A stretch of 22,692 nt of DNA from assembly GCA_002479255.1 (NCBI GenBank), contig DLMJ01000011.1:1-22692 (forward strand), given 5' to 3'. The translations under genes were made by a program, and so were the position numbers. This document shows, one piece after another, positions 12,827-21,644 of this stretch. How positions within the stretch are numbered: position 1 is the stretch's first letter; each line of letters begins with the position of its first letter. Source of the DNA: Candidatus Binatus soli (GTDB taxonomy: Bacteria; Desulfobacterota; Binatia; Binatales; Binataceae). The notes beneath the pieces were generated by a model. The model worked only from the letters and a program-made list of their open reading frames with translations, was not told where the DNA came from and made no database searches.

Positions 12827-13645
12827 ATGGACGCACAGAAAAACGCGACTCGCACCGACCTCGATTTGCTCAATCGGTTGAAATCGTTGTCGTTTCTTTC
12901 ACCCGTCGCACTGCACGAGCTGGAAAGCGCCCTCAATTCGGCAAACTTCAAAAGGCGCCAGGTTATCCTTCCTGAAGAGGCGCTGGCGGCGGGTGTCCAC
13001 ATCCTGCTAAGGGGCGTGGCGAAGATCACTTGCCTGAGCCAGGATGGCCAGCGTGTAACCATAGCTATGCTTGCGCCAGGCCCAATCCCCCAGTTTGTTT
13101 CTCTGCCGATCAATCGGCGGGATTTTCGATGCGAGGCTCATAGCGATTGTAGAGTCGCCAGTCTGAGCTGGGAGCAATTCGACGTCATTACCAGGGCGGC
13201 GCCCCAATCAGCTTTAAGAAAATTTTACGAAGACAATCTGATGCAATGGTATCGGTTCTTCGCAGAGGGCCTCGACCTTCGCGAGCGTCTCTTGGTTACG
13301 CTTCTTCAATTATGTTCGGACTTCGGAGTCACAGAGTCACGTGGCGCCCTTTTGCGGATCTCCCTCAGCCACAAGGACTTGGCCGGTCTGGTGGGTGCGT
13401 CGCGACCCAGAGTCACCGAACATTTGGCCGAGTTGGTGCGTGAGCATCTGCTTATTCGTCAAGGTCGGCAATTGATTGTGCGCTTGGATAAGATCGAGAG
13501 TTCAATCGGCCTCCCGCCGCCTGAAACGAATGACTCGTACGCAAAGCCTGGCGCACAACCACATTTTTCGAAGCAAGGCCAACTCCACAGTCCACGTCCG
13601 CTCGCAGCGGTGGCCCCCGGATATCGCACGGCTGCTATGGCGTAG
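12827..13645 (+). CDS. Crp/Fnr family transcriptional regulator
   Basis: A 272-residue regulator with a cyclic-nucleotide-binding-like beta-barrel (about 20-135; LSFLSPVALHELESALN, VHILLRGVAKITCLSQDGQR), a long dimerisation helix (about 140-165) and a C-terminal winged helix (LSHKDLAGLVGASRPRVTEHLAELVREHLL). There are no N-terminal Fnr-type cysteines, so an iron-sulfur oxygen sensor is unlikely. The cAMP-contact Glu-Arg pair is not evident either, so the effector is unknown. About 45 residues beyond the HTH form a low-complexity tail. The ATG follows a strong AAGGGGAA site. It sits alone between the MAPEG gene and the truncated methyltransferase. Confidence 0.92.
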   Translation: MDAQKNATRTDLDLLNRLKSLSFLSPVALHELESALNSANFKRRQVILPEEALAAGVHILLRGVAKITCLSQDGQRVTIAMLAPGPIPQFVSLPINRRDFRCEAHSDCRVASLSWEQFDVITRAAPQSALRKFYEDNLMQWYRFFAEGLDLRERLLVTLLQLCSDFGVTESRGALLRISLSHKDLAGLVGASRPRVTEHLAELVREHLLIRQGRQLIVRLDKIESSIGLPPPETNDSYAKPGAQPHFSKQGQLHSPRPLAAVAPGYRTAAMA

Positions 13646-13734
13646 GTGCAACGAGCCTGCTGACCATCGTGCTAATCGTCCCGGCGGTCTTGCGGATGGC
13701 GGCCCGCTCCCGCCTTGGGATTTAGTGTGGCGAA

Positions 13735-14151
13735 CTACCAGCCGCTGCAGGCCCACCGCTTCACGGGACGGCGGTGCCATCCCGACGTGATCTCCGCCGG
13801 CAGCTCTTTGGCGTGGAAGATCACGTTGGCGAACTTGACGCCGTTGAAGTCGGAAATCGGCCGGCTATGGCGCGGCGACTGTCCAACCTCGAAAGCGCGG
13901 TAGCCGAGCGCTCCGACCGCACGCGCGGCAAGCAGCGTGTACTGTCCGCAGTTCGCGCCAACGTCGAACGCGGTCATCCCGGGGCCGAGCATTTTGAGAA
14001 ACAGGTAAGCCTCGATCGGTTCGAACAGGCCGCCGAAGTAAATCTGGCGCTGCACGATGTCCGAGAAGTCGCAACGCATCATCGACCCATCCGGGAGCCG
14101 CGTCTCCATCCGGGCGCGCGCGAGCTTGGGCGCCAGCCGCTCGACCGTCAC
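13735..14151 (-). pseudogene. Truncated FkbM-type SAM-dependent methyltransferase
   Basis: The N-terminal two thirds look like an FkbM methyltransferase. YFGGLFEPIEAYLFLKMLGPG leads into motif I, FDVGANCGQYTLLAARAVG (62-80), and then AFE (86-88), which should be followed by Pro. After AFE the sequence no longer fits the family, and the protein ends at 138 residues instead of about 230-280. A stop codon lies a few codons upstream of the GTG start. I read this as a 3'-truncated or internally deleted remnant, but a short functional protein cannot be excluded. Confidence 0.6.
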
Positions 14152-14613
14152 GTATCGCGCGTACCCCTTCCATCCGGTCCGTGCTCAAAGGCGGATCGCT
14201 CTGCGCGCCAGCGGTCTTAGCGGCGCCGGCCACAAAGTTTTTTCATAAGATTTCATTGCAGCGGCCAAATCTCTCTGGTCCGGAATTCCCGTATTGATCC
14301 GCCCCCAAACTATCTACCAGTTTCTATGCTAGTCCGAGCGCATTGCCAACCCGAAGTTCGAGGACGGTTTTGGCCAAACGCTTTTCACGTCACCGCAACG
14401 GATCAGTTCCGCCTCGCATAGACATAAGAGGCCCGCACCTGCCGCGTTTCCGACCCAGGCATTAGAACCGGGCTCGGACTTTGCGTTTGCAGACGGCCTG
14501 GTGTTGGTGCGAGTCTAAATACGGATCCAAAACGGGAATCCCCGCTTACTGTGGCCGCCGATTCGTTGCGCCATCGGGGGAGCGAACAAATGATAATCGA
14601 AGAGGCTGATACA
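14152..14613. other. Gene-poor intergenic stretch
   Basis: I found no convincing gene in these roughly 460 bases. Open frames here are short and lack family features. The 3' part should contain the promoter of the secreted-protein gene at 14614. A short inverted repeat CCGAT/ATCGG lies in it at about 14560-14580. No riboswitch consensus was recognised. Confidence 0.5.
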
Positions 14614-14994
14614 ATGGCGAGTACTCGCCGTATCCTGGCGAGCGCCCTGGTGTTGCTCGCACTAATCGCCTTGAACGGATCGTCCGCGCTCGCCGCACCG
14701 CCCAAGGCCAAACGGCGCATCATTCCAGTGACGATCAACAAGGGCCAGAACTACACCATAAGTGGCGTAGAGGAAGGTGCGGCCTTCGGCCCGAAGGTGG
14801 TCAACAATCCCAATGCGCTCGTGGTGCAAAATGCCCCGGGTAGGATCGAATTGCTGGGCGCCGATGCCGGCACTTGGAAAATCAACGTGACGCTCGCTAC
14901 CGGAGAAAAAGTTACCTATGTGGTGACCGTGAACGCCGTAGCGCCACCTCAAGGTTCTCTCGTTCCAGGCACCGCACCGACCACCATCCCATAA
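14614..14994 (+). CDS. Secreted protein with pilus/secretin N-domain-like fold
   Basis: A 126-residue exported protein. The signal peptide is MASTRRILASALVLLALIAL...SALAA, with likely cleavage before PPKAK. The mature part (RRIIPVTINKGQNYTISGVE..., VVNNPNALVVQ, RIELLGADAGTWKINVTLA, VTYVVTVNAV) follows the pattern of the small domain found at the N-terminus of CpaC-type secretins (T2SS-T3SS_pil_N): a G-x-S/N start, a NP-x-A strand, then G-x-x-x-G-x-x. Here it stands alone. The upstream in-frame ATG at 14551 would add 21 residues before the signal, so I use 14614, which has GAAGAGG upstream. The stop is six bases from pabAB, suggesting co-transcription. Confidence 0.7.
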   Translation: MASTRRILASALVLLALIALNGSSALAAPPKAKRRIIPVTINKGQNYTISGVEEGAAFGPKVVNNPNALVVQNAPGRIELLGADAGTWKINVTLATGEKVTYVVTVNAVAPPQGSLVPGTAPTTIP

Positions 14995-15000
14995 TGCGGA

Positions 15001-17091
15001 ATGATTCAAACTCTTCTGATCGATAATTACGATTCCTTCACGTTCAACCTGTTTCAACTCCTGGCCCAGGTAAACGGGGATGAACCCATCGTCGTAAAAA
15101 ACGATCAGTTTGCCTGGGATGATCTGAAAAATTACCGCTTCGACAATATCGTTATTTCGCCGGGGCCCGGGCGCCCTCAAAACCATCGCGACTTCGGCGT
15201 CTCCCGCGACGCGATCCTGTTCGCCGCGGCGCCGATCCTCGGCGTATGCCTGGGTCATCAGGGAATCGGTGATGCCTTTGGCGCCGCCGTCGCGCTTGCG
15301 CCGGAGCCGATGCACGGCCGGGTCGCCCAAGTCTATCATCATGGTGATCCTCTGTTCGCGGGCGTGCCTTCCCCCTTTTCTGCCGTTCGCTATCATTCGC
15401 TTTGCGTCGTGCCTCCCGTCCCGGCGCCTCTGACGGCAATTGCCTGGACCGCCGACGGCGTGATCATGGGCATCCGCCACTGGGATCGGCCGATCTGGGG
15501 CATTCAATTTCATCCGGAATCGATCTGCAGCGACTATGGCCATCGGATATTGGCGAATTTTCGCGATCTGTCCCATTCCTTCAAACAGATCCGCAAACGC
15601 CGTCCCCAGTCGTCTTCTCCGCCCGCAAAGTCCGCCCTCCGGCCGCGCGCCGAGCCGCCGGCGGATCGCCATCCGAAGTTTCAGCTTCGATCGCGACGTC
15701 TCGATATCTGTCCCGACGCGCAAGCCGTGTTTGCCGCAACTTATAGCCGTTCGCCAAGCGCATTCTGGCTGGACAACAGCCTGATCGTTCCCGGCCTGTC
15801 GCGCTTCTCCTACCTGGGCGATGGTTCCGGTCCTTACAGTTTCAGAGTCCAGTACGATACTCACAGTCGTGCACTTAGCATCGCCGATTCATCAGGGATC
15901 CGCCGGATCGAGCAAAGTGTGTTTGAGTACCTGCGGGAATTTATTGAGCAGGTGCGCATTGCTCCTGCCGATTTGCCGTTTGATTTTACCTGCGGTTTTG
16001 TAGGCTACCTTGGCTATGAACTGAAGCGGGAATGCGGCGCCGGCTTCGCCTACAAATCGGCCACTCCGGATGCTTACTTCCTGTTCGCCGACCGGCTGAT
16101 CGCAATCGATCACCTGGCCGCCGTCACATATCTGATCTGCCTGGCGCCCGTCGGAGATGGCGCCGACGAAAGCGGGCGCTGGTTCGATGCGATCGAGGCG
16201 CATCTGCGCCGCCTTGCGGCCGGGCCTGCCGCGCCCGCCCCCGCCCGCCCCGAGGTCGCGATAGCTCTGCGCTATCAGCATTCGCCGCCGGAGTATCTGA
16301 AACTGATCGAACGATGCCTGCACGAGCTGCGGCGCGGCGAATCCTACGAAATCTGCCTGACCAATAAAATATTTCCGCAAGCGCGAATCGAGCCGTTGGC
16401 CACTTACAACGTTCTGCGCGCGATCAACCCCGCGCCGTACGCGGCCTTTCTCACTTTTCCGGGGCTGTCGATCCTGAGCGCGTCGCCCGAGCGCTTTGTC
16501 AAAATCGGTTGCGCCGGCAACGTCGAATCGCGGCCGATAAAGGGCACCGCCCCGCGCGGGCGGACCCCTGCCGACGATGAACGCCTTCGCCGGGCGCTGC
16601 AATCCAGCGAAAAGGAGCGCGCCGAGAACCTCATGATCGTGGACTTGATGCGCAACGACCTGGGCCGCGTCTGCAAGATCGGCACGGTCGAGGCGCCGCG
16701 CCTGATGGAAGTCGAGAGCTACGCCACCGTCCATCAGTTGGTGAGCACGGTGCGCGGATGCCTGCGGCCGGGAGTGACCGCGATAGACTGTTTGATGGCC
16801 GCGTTTCCGGGTGGTTCCATGACCGGCGCGCCGAAACTTCGGACCATGGAGATCATCGATCGCCTTGAGAACCAGGCGCGGGGAATTTATTCCGGCGCCC
16901 TGGGGTTCCTTTCGATTTCCGGCGCGGCGGATTTTTCAATTGTTATACGCACGATCGTTGTCGCCGACGGCGCGATTTCGATCGGCGTTGGGGGCGCCGT
17001 CGTGGTCGGTTCGGAACCCGCGCGCGAGCTCGAGGAGGCGATGCTCAAAGCTCAGGCCCCGCTGCGCGCAATTGCGATGACCTCCGAGTGA
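15001..17091 (+). CDS. pabAB: Fused aminodeoxychorismate synthase (PabA-PabB)
   Basis: A 696-residue fusion that makes 4-amino-4-deoxychorismate from chorismate and glutamine for folate. Residues 1-190 are the glutamine amidotransferase, with C83 in GVCLGHQGI and H171/E173 in FHPES. A Pro/Arg-rich linker (about 195-235) follows. Residues 236-690 are the chorismate-binding half, with PIKGTAPRG (512-520; K514 is the PabB-type lysine, where anthranilate synthase has Ala), KERAENLMIVDLMRNDLGRV, and PGGSMTGAPK. The PIKGT motif favours PabB over TrpE. pabC follows after 12 bases, completing the pathway. Fused forms are known in plants, fungi and actinomycetes. Confidence 0.94.
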   Translation: MIQTLLIDNYDSFTFNLFQLLAQVNGDEPIVVKNDQFAWDDLKNYRFDNIVISPGPGRPQNHRDFGVSRDAILFAAAPILGVCLGHQGIGDAFGAAVALAPEPMHGRVAQVYHHGDPLFAGVPSPFSAVRYHSLCVVPPVPAPLTAIAWTADGVIMGIRHWDRPIWGIQFHPESICSDYGHRILANFRDLSHSFKQIRKRRPQSSSPPAKSALRPRAEPPADRHPKFQLRSRRLDICPDAQAVFAATYSRSPSAFWLDNSLIVPGLSRFSYLGDGSGPYSFRVQYDTHSRALSIADSSGIRRIEQSVFEYLREFIEQVRIAPADLPFDFTCGFVGYLGYELKRECGAGFAYKSATPDAYFLFADRLIAIDHLAAVTYLICLAPVGDGADESGRWFDAIEAHLRRLAAGPAAPAPARPEVAIALRYQHSPPEYLKLIERCLHELRRGESYEICLTNKIFPQARIEPLATYNVLRAINPAPYAAFLTFPGLSILSASPERFVKIGCAGNVESRPIKGTAPRGRTPADDERLRRALQSSEKERAENLMIVDLMRNDLGRVCKIGTVEAPRLMEVESYATVHQLVSTVRGCLRPGVTAIDCLMAAFPGGSMTGAPKLRTMEIIDRLENQARGIYSGALGFLSISGAADFSIVIRTIVVADGAISIGVGGAVVVGSEPARELEEAMLKAQAPLRAIAMTSE

Positions 17092-17103
17092 AGGGACGAT
17101 GAG

Positions 17104-17754
17104 ATGGCTGCTGACGCGGAATTCAGCCTGATTGAAAGCATCCTCTGGACGAGGTCGTCCGGCTATGTGCTCCTGCCATACCATCTGCGGCGCATAGCGG
17201 CGTCGGCGGCCTGCTTGGGCTTTCCATCCGACTCGGCCGAGATCGTCCGCACGCTGAAAGGATGCGCTGACAACCTGTCCGCCGAGTCGTTCTGGAAGGT
17301 TCGATTGATGAAGGCGCCGGACGGTACGCTATCCGTATCCGCCACTCCAATCGAACCACCCGGTTATAAGGAACCCATCCCACGCGCCGTGATTTCCACC
17401 ATTGCGGTTTCGAGCGCGGACCCTATCATCCGCCATAAGACGACGCGCCGCGCCTTGTACGACGCCGAGCTTAAGGCCTGGTCGGCTCGAACCGGATGCT
17501 TCGACGTCATATTCGTCAACGAACGCGCCGAAGTTACCGAAGGCGCGCGCACCAACGTGTTTATCCAGCGCGGCGCGGCTATCCTTACGCCGCCGCTCGC
17601 ATGCGGGCTGCTGGACGGCACACTGCGAAGATGGATGCTCGATAGTCAGGCGATGCCCACGCGTGAATGCGTGTTGACGGTGGCGGACCTTGCGTCGGCC
17701 GATCGGATTTTTCTCGGCAATTCAGTCCGCGGCCTCATCGAAGTCCGCTTATAG
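17104..17754 (+). CDS. pabC: Aminodeoxychorismate lyase (PLP fold type IV)
   Basis: A 216-residue class IV PLP enzyme that converts aminodeoxychorismate to p-aminobenzoate and pyruvate. The PLP lysine is K112 in IIRHKTTRR. The phosphate and cofactor contacts are in EVTEGARTNVF (143-153), and the C-terminal FLGNSVRGLIEV motif is that of PabC and branched-chain aminotransferases. Pairing with the fused pabAB strongly supports PabC over another aminotransferase. It is shorter than E. coli PabC (269). The ATG follows AAGGGA at a suitable distance, 12 bases after pabAB. It converges on the CoA-transferase gene. Confidence 0.92.
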   Translation: MAADAEFSLIESILWTRSSGYVLLPYHLRRIAASAACLGFPSDSAEIVRTLKGCADNLSAESFWKVRLMKAPDGTLSVSATPIEPPGYKEPIPRAVISTIAVSSADPIIRHKTTRRALYDAELKAWSARTGCFDVIFVNERAEVTEGARTNVFIQRGAAILTPPLACGLLDGTLRRWMLDSQAMPTRECVLTVADLASADRIFLGNSVRGLIEVRL

Positions 17755-17785
17755 CGCCACCTTTTACGCCGGGGATTCTTCCGAG

Positions 17786-19045
17786 CTACGGCCCGTTGCT
17801 TTCGAGCGTCGGATCGCGGACCAGGATTCCATCGGCGTAGAGCTTGCGAATCTGCTCCGCCGGCATCTTAAGCAGTTCGCACAGAACTCGCTCGTTATCT
17901 TCGCCCAGTCTCGACGAACGCACTTCTGTCCGGTCCGGCCATGCCGAAAACTTCACCGGCACACCCGGAATCGCGACCTTGCCCAGGATCGGATCCTCGA
18001 CCCAGCGAACCGTCCTGCGCTCATTGAGATGCGGATGCTTTATGGCTTCGTTGACCGTAAGCACGGGAGCGCACGGCACGCGTTCAGCATCGAGCGCGGC
18101 GATCGCGTCGTCGCGGGCCGGAAATTTCGTAAGCCACTTCTCGATCACGTCTCTCAGTTGTTCCTTGTTGTCGCGACGCCCGCGGACATCCTTGAAGCGC
18201 GGGTCGGTCGCCAACTCAGGCATCCCGAGCGCGCGCACGAACTGCGGCCATTGATGCGGCGTCAATACAATCAGAATATATTGGTCGCCCCGGAAATGAA
18301 AAATGCCGGTGGGGCCACCATCGGGATGCAACGAGCCGGTTCGCGTCGGACGAAATTTGTCGCCGCGTAGCGACACGACGGGCACGTTCTTCTCGTGCAT
18401 GTGGAAGTAGGTATCCAGCAGCGACGCGTCGAGATACTGGCCTTCTCCCGTGCGCTCGCGATGTAACAGCGCGAAGCCGATAGCCATCGCGGCGGCGACG
18501 CCGGTTGAAACGTCGCCGATTGCCATCGTCGTCAGCGCGGGTGGCCCATCGGCCTGCCCGATGCCGTCGGTGACTCCCGCATATGCCTGGCCGATAAAAT
18601 CGTAGCCGGCCTTGACCGAGAGCGGTCCGGTCTGCCCCGCCATCGAAATCGAGCACATGATGATTTTCGGATTGACTGCCTTGATGTCCTTGTAGGCAAA
18701 TCCGAGCCGGTCGATCACGCGCGGCGCGAAATTTTCAACTACCACGTCGACCTGCGGAATCATCGACATCACGATCTCGCGCGCTCCGGGTTTTTTGAGA
18801 GCGATCGCAAAGCTCAGCTTTGAGTGGTTGTGCTGCAGATAGTAGGTGCTATGGCTCGAGTTCTTGAATTCCGGCGCGCGCGACCTGAGCCCGTCGGCGC
18901 GGATGCGATCGCCGTAAGGCGCGAGTTCGACCTTGATCACTTCAGCGCCCATCTCAGCCAGGATTCGCGTGCAGGTCGGCCCCGCGACGAACTGGGTGAA
19001 GTCCAGAATCCGGTAGCCTTCCAGCATTTGCGGCTTGTTCGGCAT
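17786..19045 (-). CDS. Class III CoA-transferase (CaiB/BaiF/Frc family)
   Basis: A 419-residue family III CoA-transferase. The N-terminal Rossmann-like part has LEGYRILDFTQFVAGPTCTRILAEMGAEVIKVE. The active-site aspartate is D178 in MAIGDVSTGVAAAMAI, and VVENFAPRVIDRLG is also typical. Family members move CoA between carboxylic acids such as formate/oxalate, carnitine, benzylsuccinate or bile acids. Sequence alone does not give the substrate, and no acyl-CoA dehydrogenase or hydratase neighbours are in the window. The length matches the family (about 400). It is transcribed alone on the minus strand. Confidence 0.94.
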   Translation of the reverse strand: MPNKPQMLEGYRILDFTQFVAGPTCTRILAEMGAEVIKVELAPYGDRIRADGLRSRAPEFKNSSHSTYYLQHNHSKLSFAIALKKPGAREIVMSMIPQVDVVVENFAPRVIDRLGFAYKDIKAVNPKIIMCSISMAGQTGPLSVKAGYDFIGQAYAGVTDGIGQADGPPALTTMAIGDVSTGVAAAMAIGFALLHRERTGEGQYLDASLLDTYFHMHEKNVPVVSLRGDKFRPTRTGSLHPDGGPTGIFHFRGDQYILIVLTPHQWPQFVRALGMPELATDPRFKDVRGRRDNKEQLRDVIEKWLTKFPARDDAIAALDAERVPCAPVLTVNEAIKHPHLNERRTVRWVEDPILGKVAIPGVPVKFSAWPDRTEVRSSRLGEDNERVLCELLKMPAEQIRKLYADGILVRDPTLESNGP

Positions 19046-19563
19046 TAATCGGTCATCTCCCAGTCTGTACGGATGTCCGTATCTCAGTATCGGTATTCGT
19101 CAGGGCCACGGCAGTTGGCGCGCGATAGTCCCAAGCTGTGCGCGATTATATCGCAGTAAAGATCACTTGCGTAGCCGGCGGCGCCGCTTCGACCTCTACG
19201 AGGATGCCGGCGAAATTCAGCGCCTCACGATCGCACGCTCGATGCTGGGCGATAGATCTCGCGACGGTTTTTCGGAGAGCAGGCCGCACGGCATCAAATA
19301 GCTAATCGTGAATGTAGCCGTGCGTTAATATGCAAGTAGCAACTTGCTAATACATTTATCATTCTTTTCTATCTTACTCTTCAGCCGCAGTTCACTAATT
19401 GTATAGTTATCGAAGTTCCGATCTGATTGCATATCAGAAGGTAAAGTCCCGACATGGGATGTCGGAACGATCGGTGAAGGTTGATCGGCGGGTCGCAGGT
19501 TGCAGGCGGAAGGGACGCTCGCGTTGCCGTCAACGCGAGTCAAAATGGAGGAAAAGGACGGCA
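19046..19563. other. Long divergent intergenic region with two hairpins
   Basis: About 518 bases separate two divergent genes. The left half is GC-rich without a supported gene. The right half (about 19310-19440) is clearly AT-rich and probably contains the promoters of the phosphoesterase operon. Inverted repeats are GCAAGT-AGCA-ACTTGC (19332-19347) and CCGACAT-GGG-ATGTCGG (19449-19465). The latter would lie in the 5' leader of the phosphoesterase mRNA. The frame is open upstream of the phosphoesterase ATG but looks non-coding. Confidence 0.5.
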
Positions 19564-20358
19564 ATGATTCAACCCAAATATTACCGAACGATTTGGATAT
19601 CCGATGTTCATCTCGGAACCCGCGCAGGCAGGGCCAGCTCGTTACTCGATTTTCTGCGCCATCACATCGCGGAGACCCTCTACCTCGTTGGCGACATAGT
19701 AGACGGATGGAACTGGGGACCTTCGTGGCACTGGAGTCCGGCTCAACAGGAGCTGGTGAATGAGATCGCGCACTGGCGCTGGCGCGGCGCCAATGTAGTA
19801 TTCCTCCCGGGAAATCATGACGAGTCCAAGCTCAGCCTCGTTGAAGAACTCTTCGGCCCCATCCCTTCCACCAGTTCTTTAATCCACACCACCGCCGACG
19901 GCGCCAGGATGCTCGTGACCCATGGGCATCAGTTCGATGGCTCGCTCAATCCAAATCGTCTGCTGCCGATTATCGGAGCCCACGCGTACGCGCGAGCCCA
20001 GCGGATCCATGACTGGTACCATCGTCAGCCCGGGCGGGAACGGGATGAAGGCCGCTCGCTTTCCGACTATTTCCGTTACCCCGCCCGCAAGGCCTTTGAG
20101 TTCCTCACTGATTTTCGCGATCGAGCGGTTCTTGCAGCTGCGCGCGACCACAAAGCCGACGGCGTGATCTGCGGACATATTCATCGCTCGGATCATCGGC
20201 TGATCGGAACCATCTTGTATGTGAACGACGGTGATTGGGTGCAGCACCAGACGGCGGTGGTGGAAGAGCAAGACGGGACGCTGCAGGTCATCGGTTGGAG
20301 TGGTTCACACCAGAACATTTCGGTTTCCGAACCGATGTCGCAGGAGTTGGGTTCGTGA
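19564..20358 (+). CDS. Metallophosphoesterase, LpxH-like (COG2908 type)
   Basis: A 264-residue calcineurin-like phosphoesterase. Metal-binding motifs are DVHLG (D14, H16), GDIVDGW (D44), GNHDE (N84, H85), THGHQ (H120, H122) and GHIH (H205, H207). The order and the WNW insertion match the COG2908 group annotated as UDP-2,3-diacylglucosamine diphosphatase. It is probably a paralogue acting on a membrane-lipid or sugar-nucleotide phosphate, not true LpxH, because it is coupled to a glycosyltransferase. The ATG at 19564 with AGGAAAAGG upstream starts directly at the conserved N-terminus; an upstream ATG at 19399 would add 55 basic, unfolded-looking residues. The stop overlaps the next start (GTGA). 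Confidence 0.9.
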   Translation: MIQPKYYRTIWISDVHLGTRAGRASSLLDFLRHHIAETLYLVGDIVDGWNWGPSWHWSPAQQELVNEIAHWRWRGANVVFLPGNHDESKLSLVEELFGPIPSTSSLIHTTADGARMLVTHGHQFDGSLNPNRLLPIIGAHAYARAQRIHDWYHRQPGRERDEGRSLSDYFRYPARKAFEFLTDFRDRAVLAAARDHKADGVICGHIHRSDHRLIGTILYVNDGDWVQHQTAVVEEQDGTLQVIGWSGSHQNISVSEPMSQELGS

Positions 20359-21611
20359 CAACCTATCCTCTCGAATCGACGAATCACCCGGATGCACAAC
20401 TCGACCTGATCTACTTCGACGCGGGTGGTGGACACCGCGCTTCGGCAAGAGCACTGATATCGGCGGCTGAACAACAGCATCGTTCGTGGCAAATCAATCC
20501 AATCAACCTGCGCGACCTGCTCGAACCGGCCGACGTGATCCGACACCTCACCGGCGTTCGCGTGGAAGACTTCTACAATTCGCAGCTCAAATACGGTCTT
20601 ACCATCGGCACCGGTCCGATGCTGCGGATAATGCAGATGCTGATTCGGCAACTCGAGCCGACGATTATCAAGCTGCTGGCGCGCCATTGGCAGGACTCGC
20701 AGCCCGACCTTGTGGTCTCGATGATCCCCAATTTCAATCACGCAATTTTGGAAGGCCTGCGACAGGCCGACGCGACGCAAGCACGATCCGAAACTCCTAT
20801 GGTCACGATTCTTACTGACCTGGCCGACTGTCCGCCGCACTTCTGGATCGAACGACAAAAGCAGTACCTGGTTTGCGGCACTGCTACCGCGGCGAGGCAA
20901 GCGATCGCCATGGGACATGACCGCACGCGCGTGTTTCGCACCTCGGGAATGATCGTGCGCCCTGAGTTCTATTGCAGGATGGAGCTAAGTCGCGAAGCCG
21001 AACGAATCCGGCTGGGGCTCGACCCCGAATTGCCGACGGGCATCGTGATGTTTGGCAGCTACGGCTCGAGCCAGATGGCAACTATCGCGAGAAAACTCGA
21101 AGCCGCCCGGCTGAAGACCCAGCTCATTTTCGTATGCGGTCACAATGACAGGCTGCGCGAACATATCGAAAGCATGAAACTATCCTATCCCTTTCATTGT
21201 GTAGGCTTCACACCAAAAATTCCGTACTTCATGCAGCTAGCTGATTTTTTCATCGGCAAGCCGGGTCCGGGTTGCATCAGCGAAGCGCTCGTTATGGGTC
21301 TCCCGGTGATAGTCGAGCGCAACGCCTGGACGATGGTGCAGGAGCGCTTCAACACCGATTGGATCGCGCAAAATCGGCTCGGAATAGTGTTGCCTTCCTT
21401 CCGGCAGATCGCCTGTGCGGTTTCGACGATGCTGGATCGCGAGCAGTTCCTCCGCCTGCGCACCAGCGTAGAAGCCCTCGATAACCGTGCGGTGTTTGAA
21501 GTCCCCGAAATTCTGGAGGCCTTGATTTCTCACCATCGAGCCGCAAAATCGGGATTCGGGCGCAATTCGACTGCGACCCAATTCCCATTGGAAGTCCACC
21601 GGAGTGCCTGA
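20355..21611 (+). CDS. MGDG-synthase-like glycosyltransferase (GT-B, GT28 type)
   Basis: A 418-residue GT-B enzyme. The N-terminal acceptor domain has the MGDG-synthase signature YFDAGGGHRASARAL (20-34). The C-terminal donor domain has GIVMFGSYGSSQM (229-241) and the nucleotide-sugar loop FFIGKPGPGCISEALVMGLP (299-318). Relatives transfer Gal, Glc or GlcNAc to diacylglycerol or lipid II. The GTG start overlaps the phosphoesterase stop by four bases and follows AGGAG, so the two are co-translated. The frame runs 40 codons further upstream inside the phosphoesterase gene, which I reject. The likely role is membrane glycolipid synthesis, for example a phosphate-sparing lipid. Confidence 0.87.
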   Translation: MTTYPLESTNHPDAQLDLIYFDAGGGHRASARALISAAEQQHRSWQINPINLRDLLEPADVIRHLTGVRVEDFYNSQLKYGLTIGTGPMLRIMQMLIRQLEPTIIKLLARHWQDSQPDLVVSMIPNFNHAILEGLRQADATQARSETPMVTILTDLADCPPHFWIERQKQYLVCGTATAARQAIAMGHDRTRVFRTSGMIVRPEFYCRMELSREAERIRLGLDPELPTGIVMFGSYGSSQMATIARKLEAARLKTQLIFVCGHNDRLREHIESMKLSYPFHCVGFTPKIPYFMQLADFFIGKPGPGCISEALVMGLPVIVERNAWTMVQERFNTDWIAQNRLGIVLPSFRQIACAVSTMLDREQFLRLRTSVEALDNRAVFEVPEILEALISHHRAAKSGFGRNSTATQFPLEVHRSA

Positions 21612-21644
21612 CCAGCAGTTCTGCCATAGCCCTGGAGCCGGATT

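Noticed and set aside
13865..14233. A 122-residue minus-strand frame overlapping the FkbM remnant
   Set aside because: It is the same strand in another frame, with random Arg/Ala-rich translation. The FkbM motif lies in the other frame.
14152..14613. Riboswitch in the leader before the secreted-protein and folate genes
   Set aside because: I saw only one weak 5-bp inverted repeat and no match to a known riboswitch core such as THF, SAM or c-di-GMP.
14662..15864. A 400-residue minus-strand frame opposite the secreted protein and pabAB
   Set aside because: Shadow of two well-supported genes. The protein has no recognisable motif.
19035..19301. An 88-residue frame in the intergenic region after the CoA-transferase start
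   Set aside because: It starts within the divergent gene, has no ribosome site and shows no family feature. It could be decayed coding DNA, but there is no support.
20235..20354. A 40-codon upstream extension of the glycosyltransferase
   Set aside because: It lies inside the phosphoesterase gene. The GTG at 20355 with AGGAG upstream and a four-base overlap is the better start.
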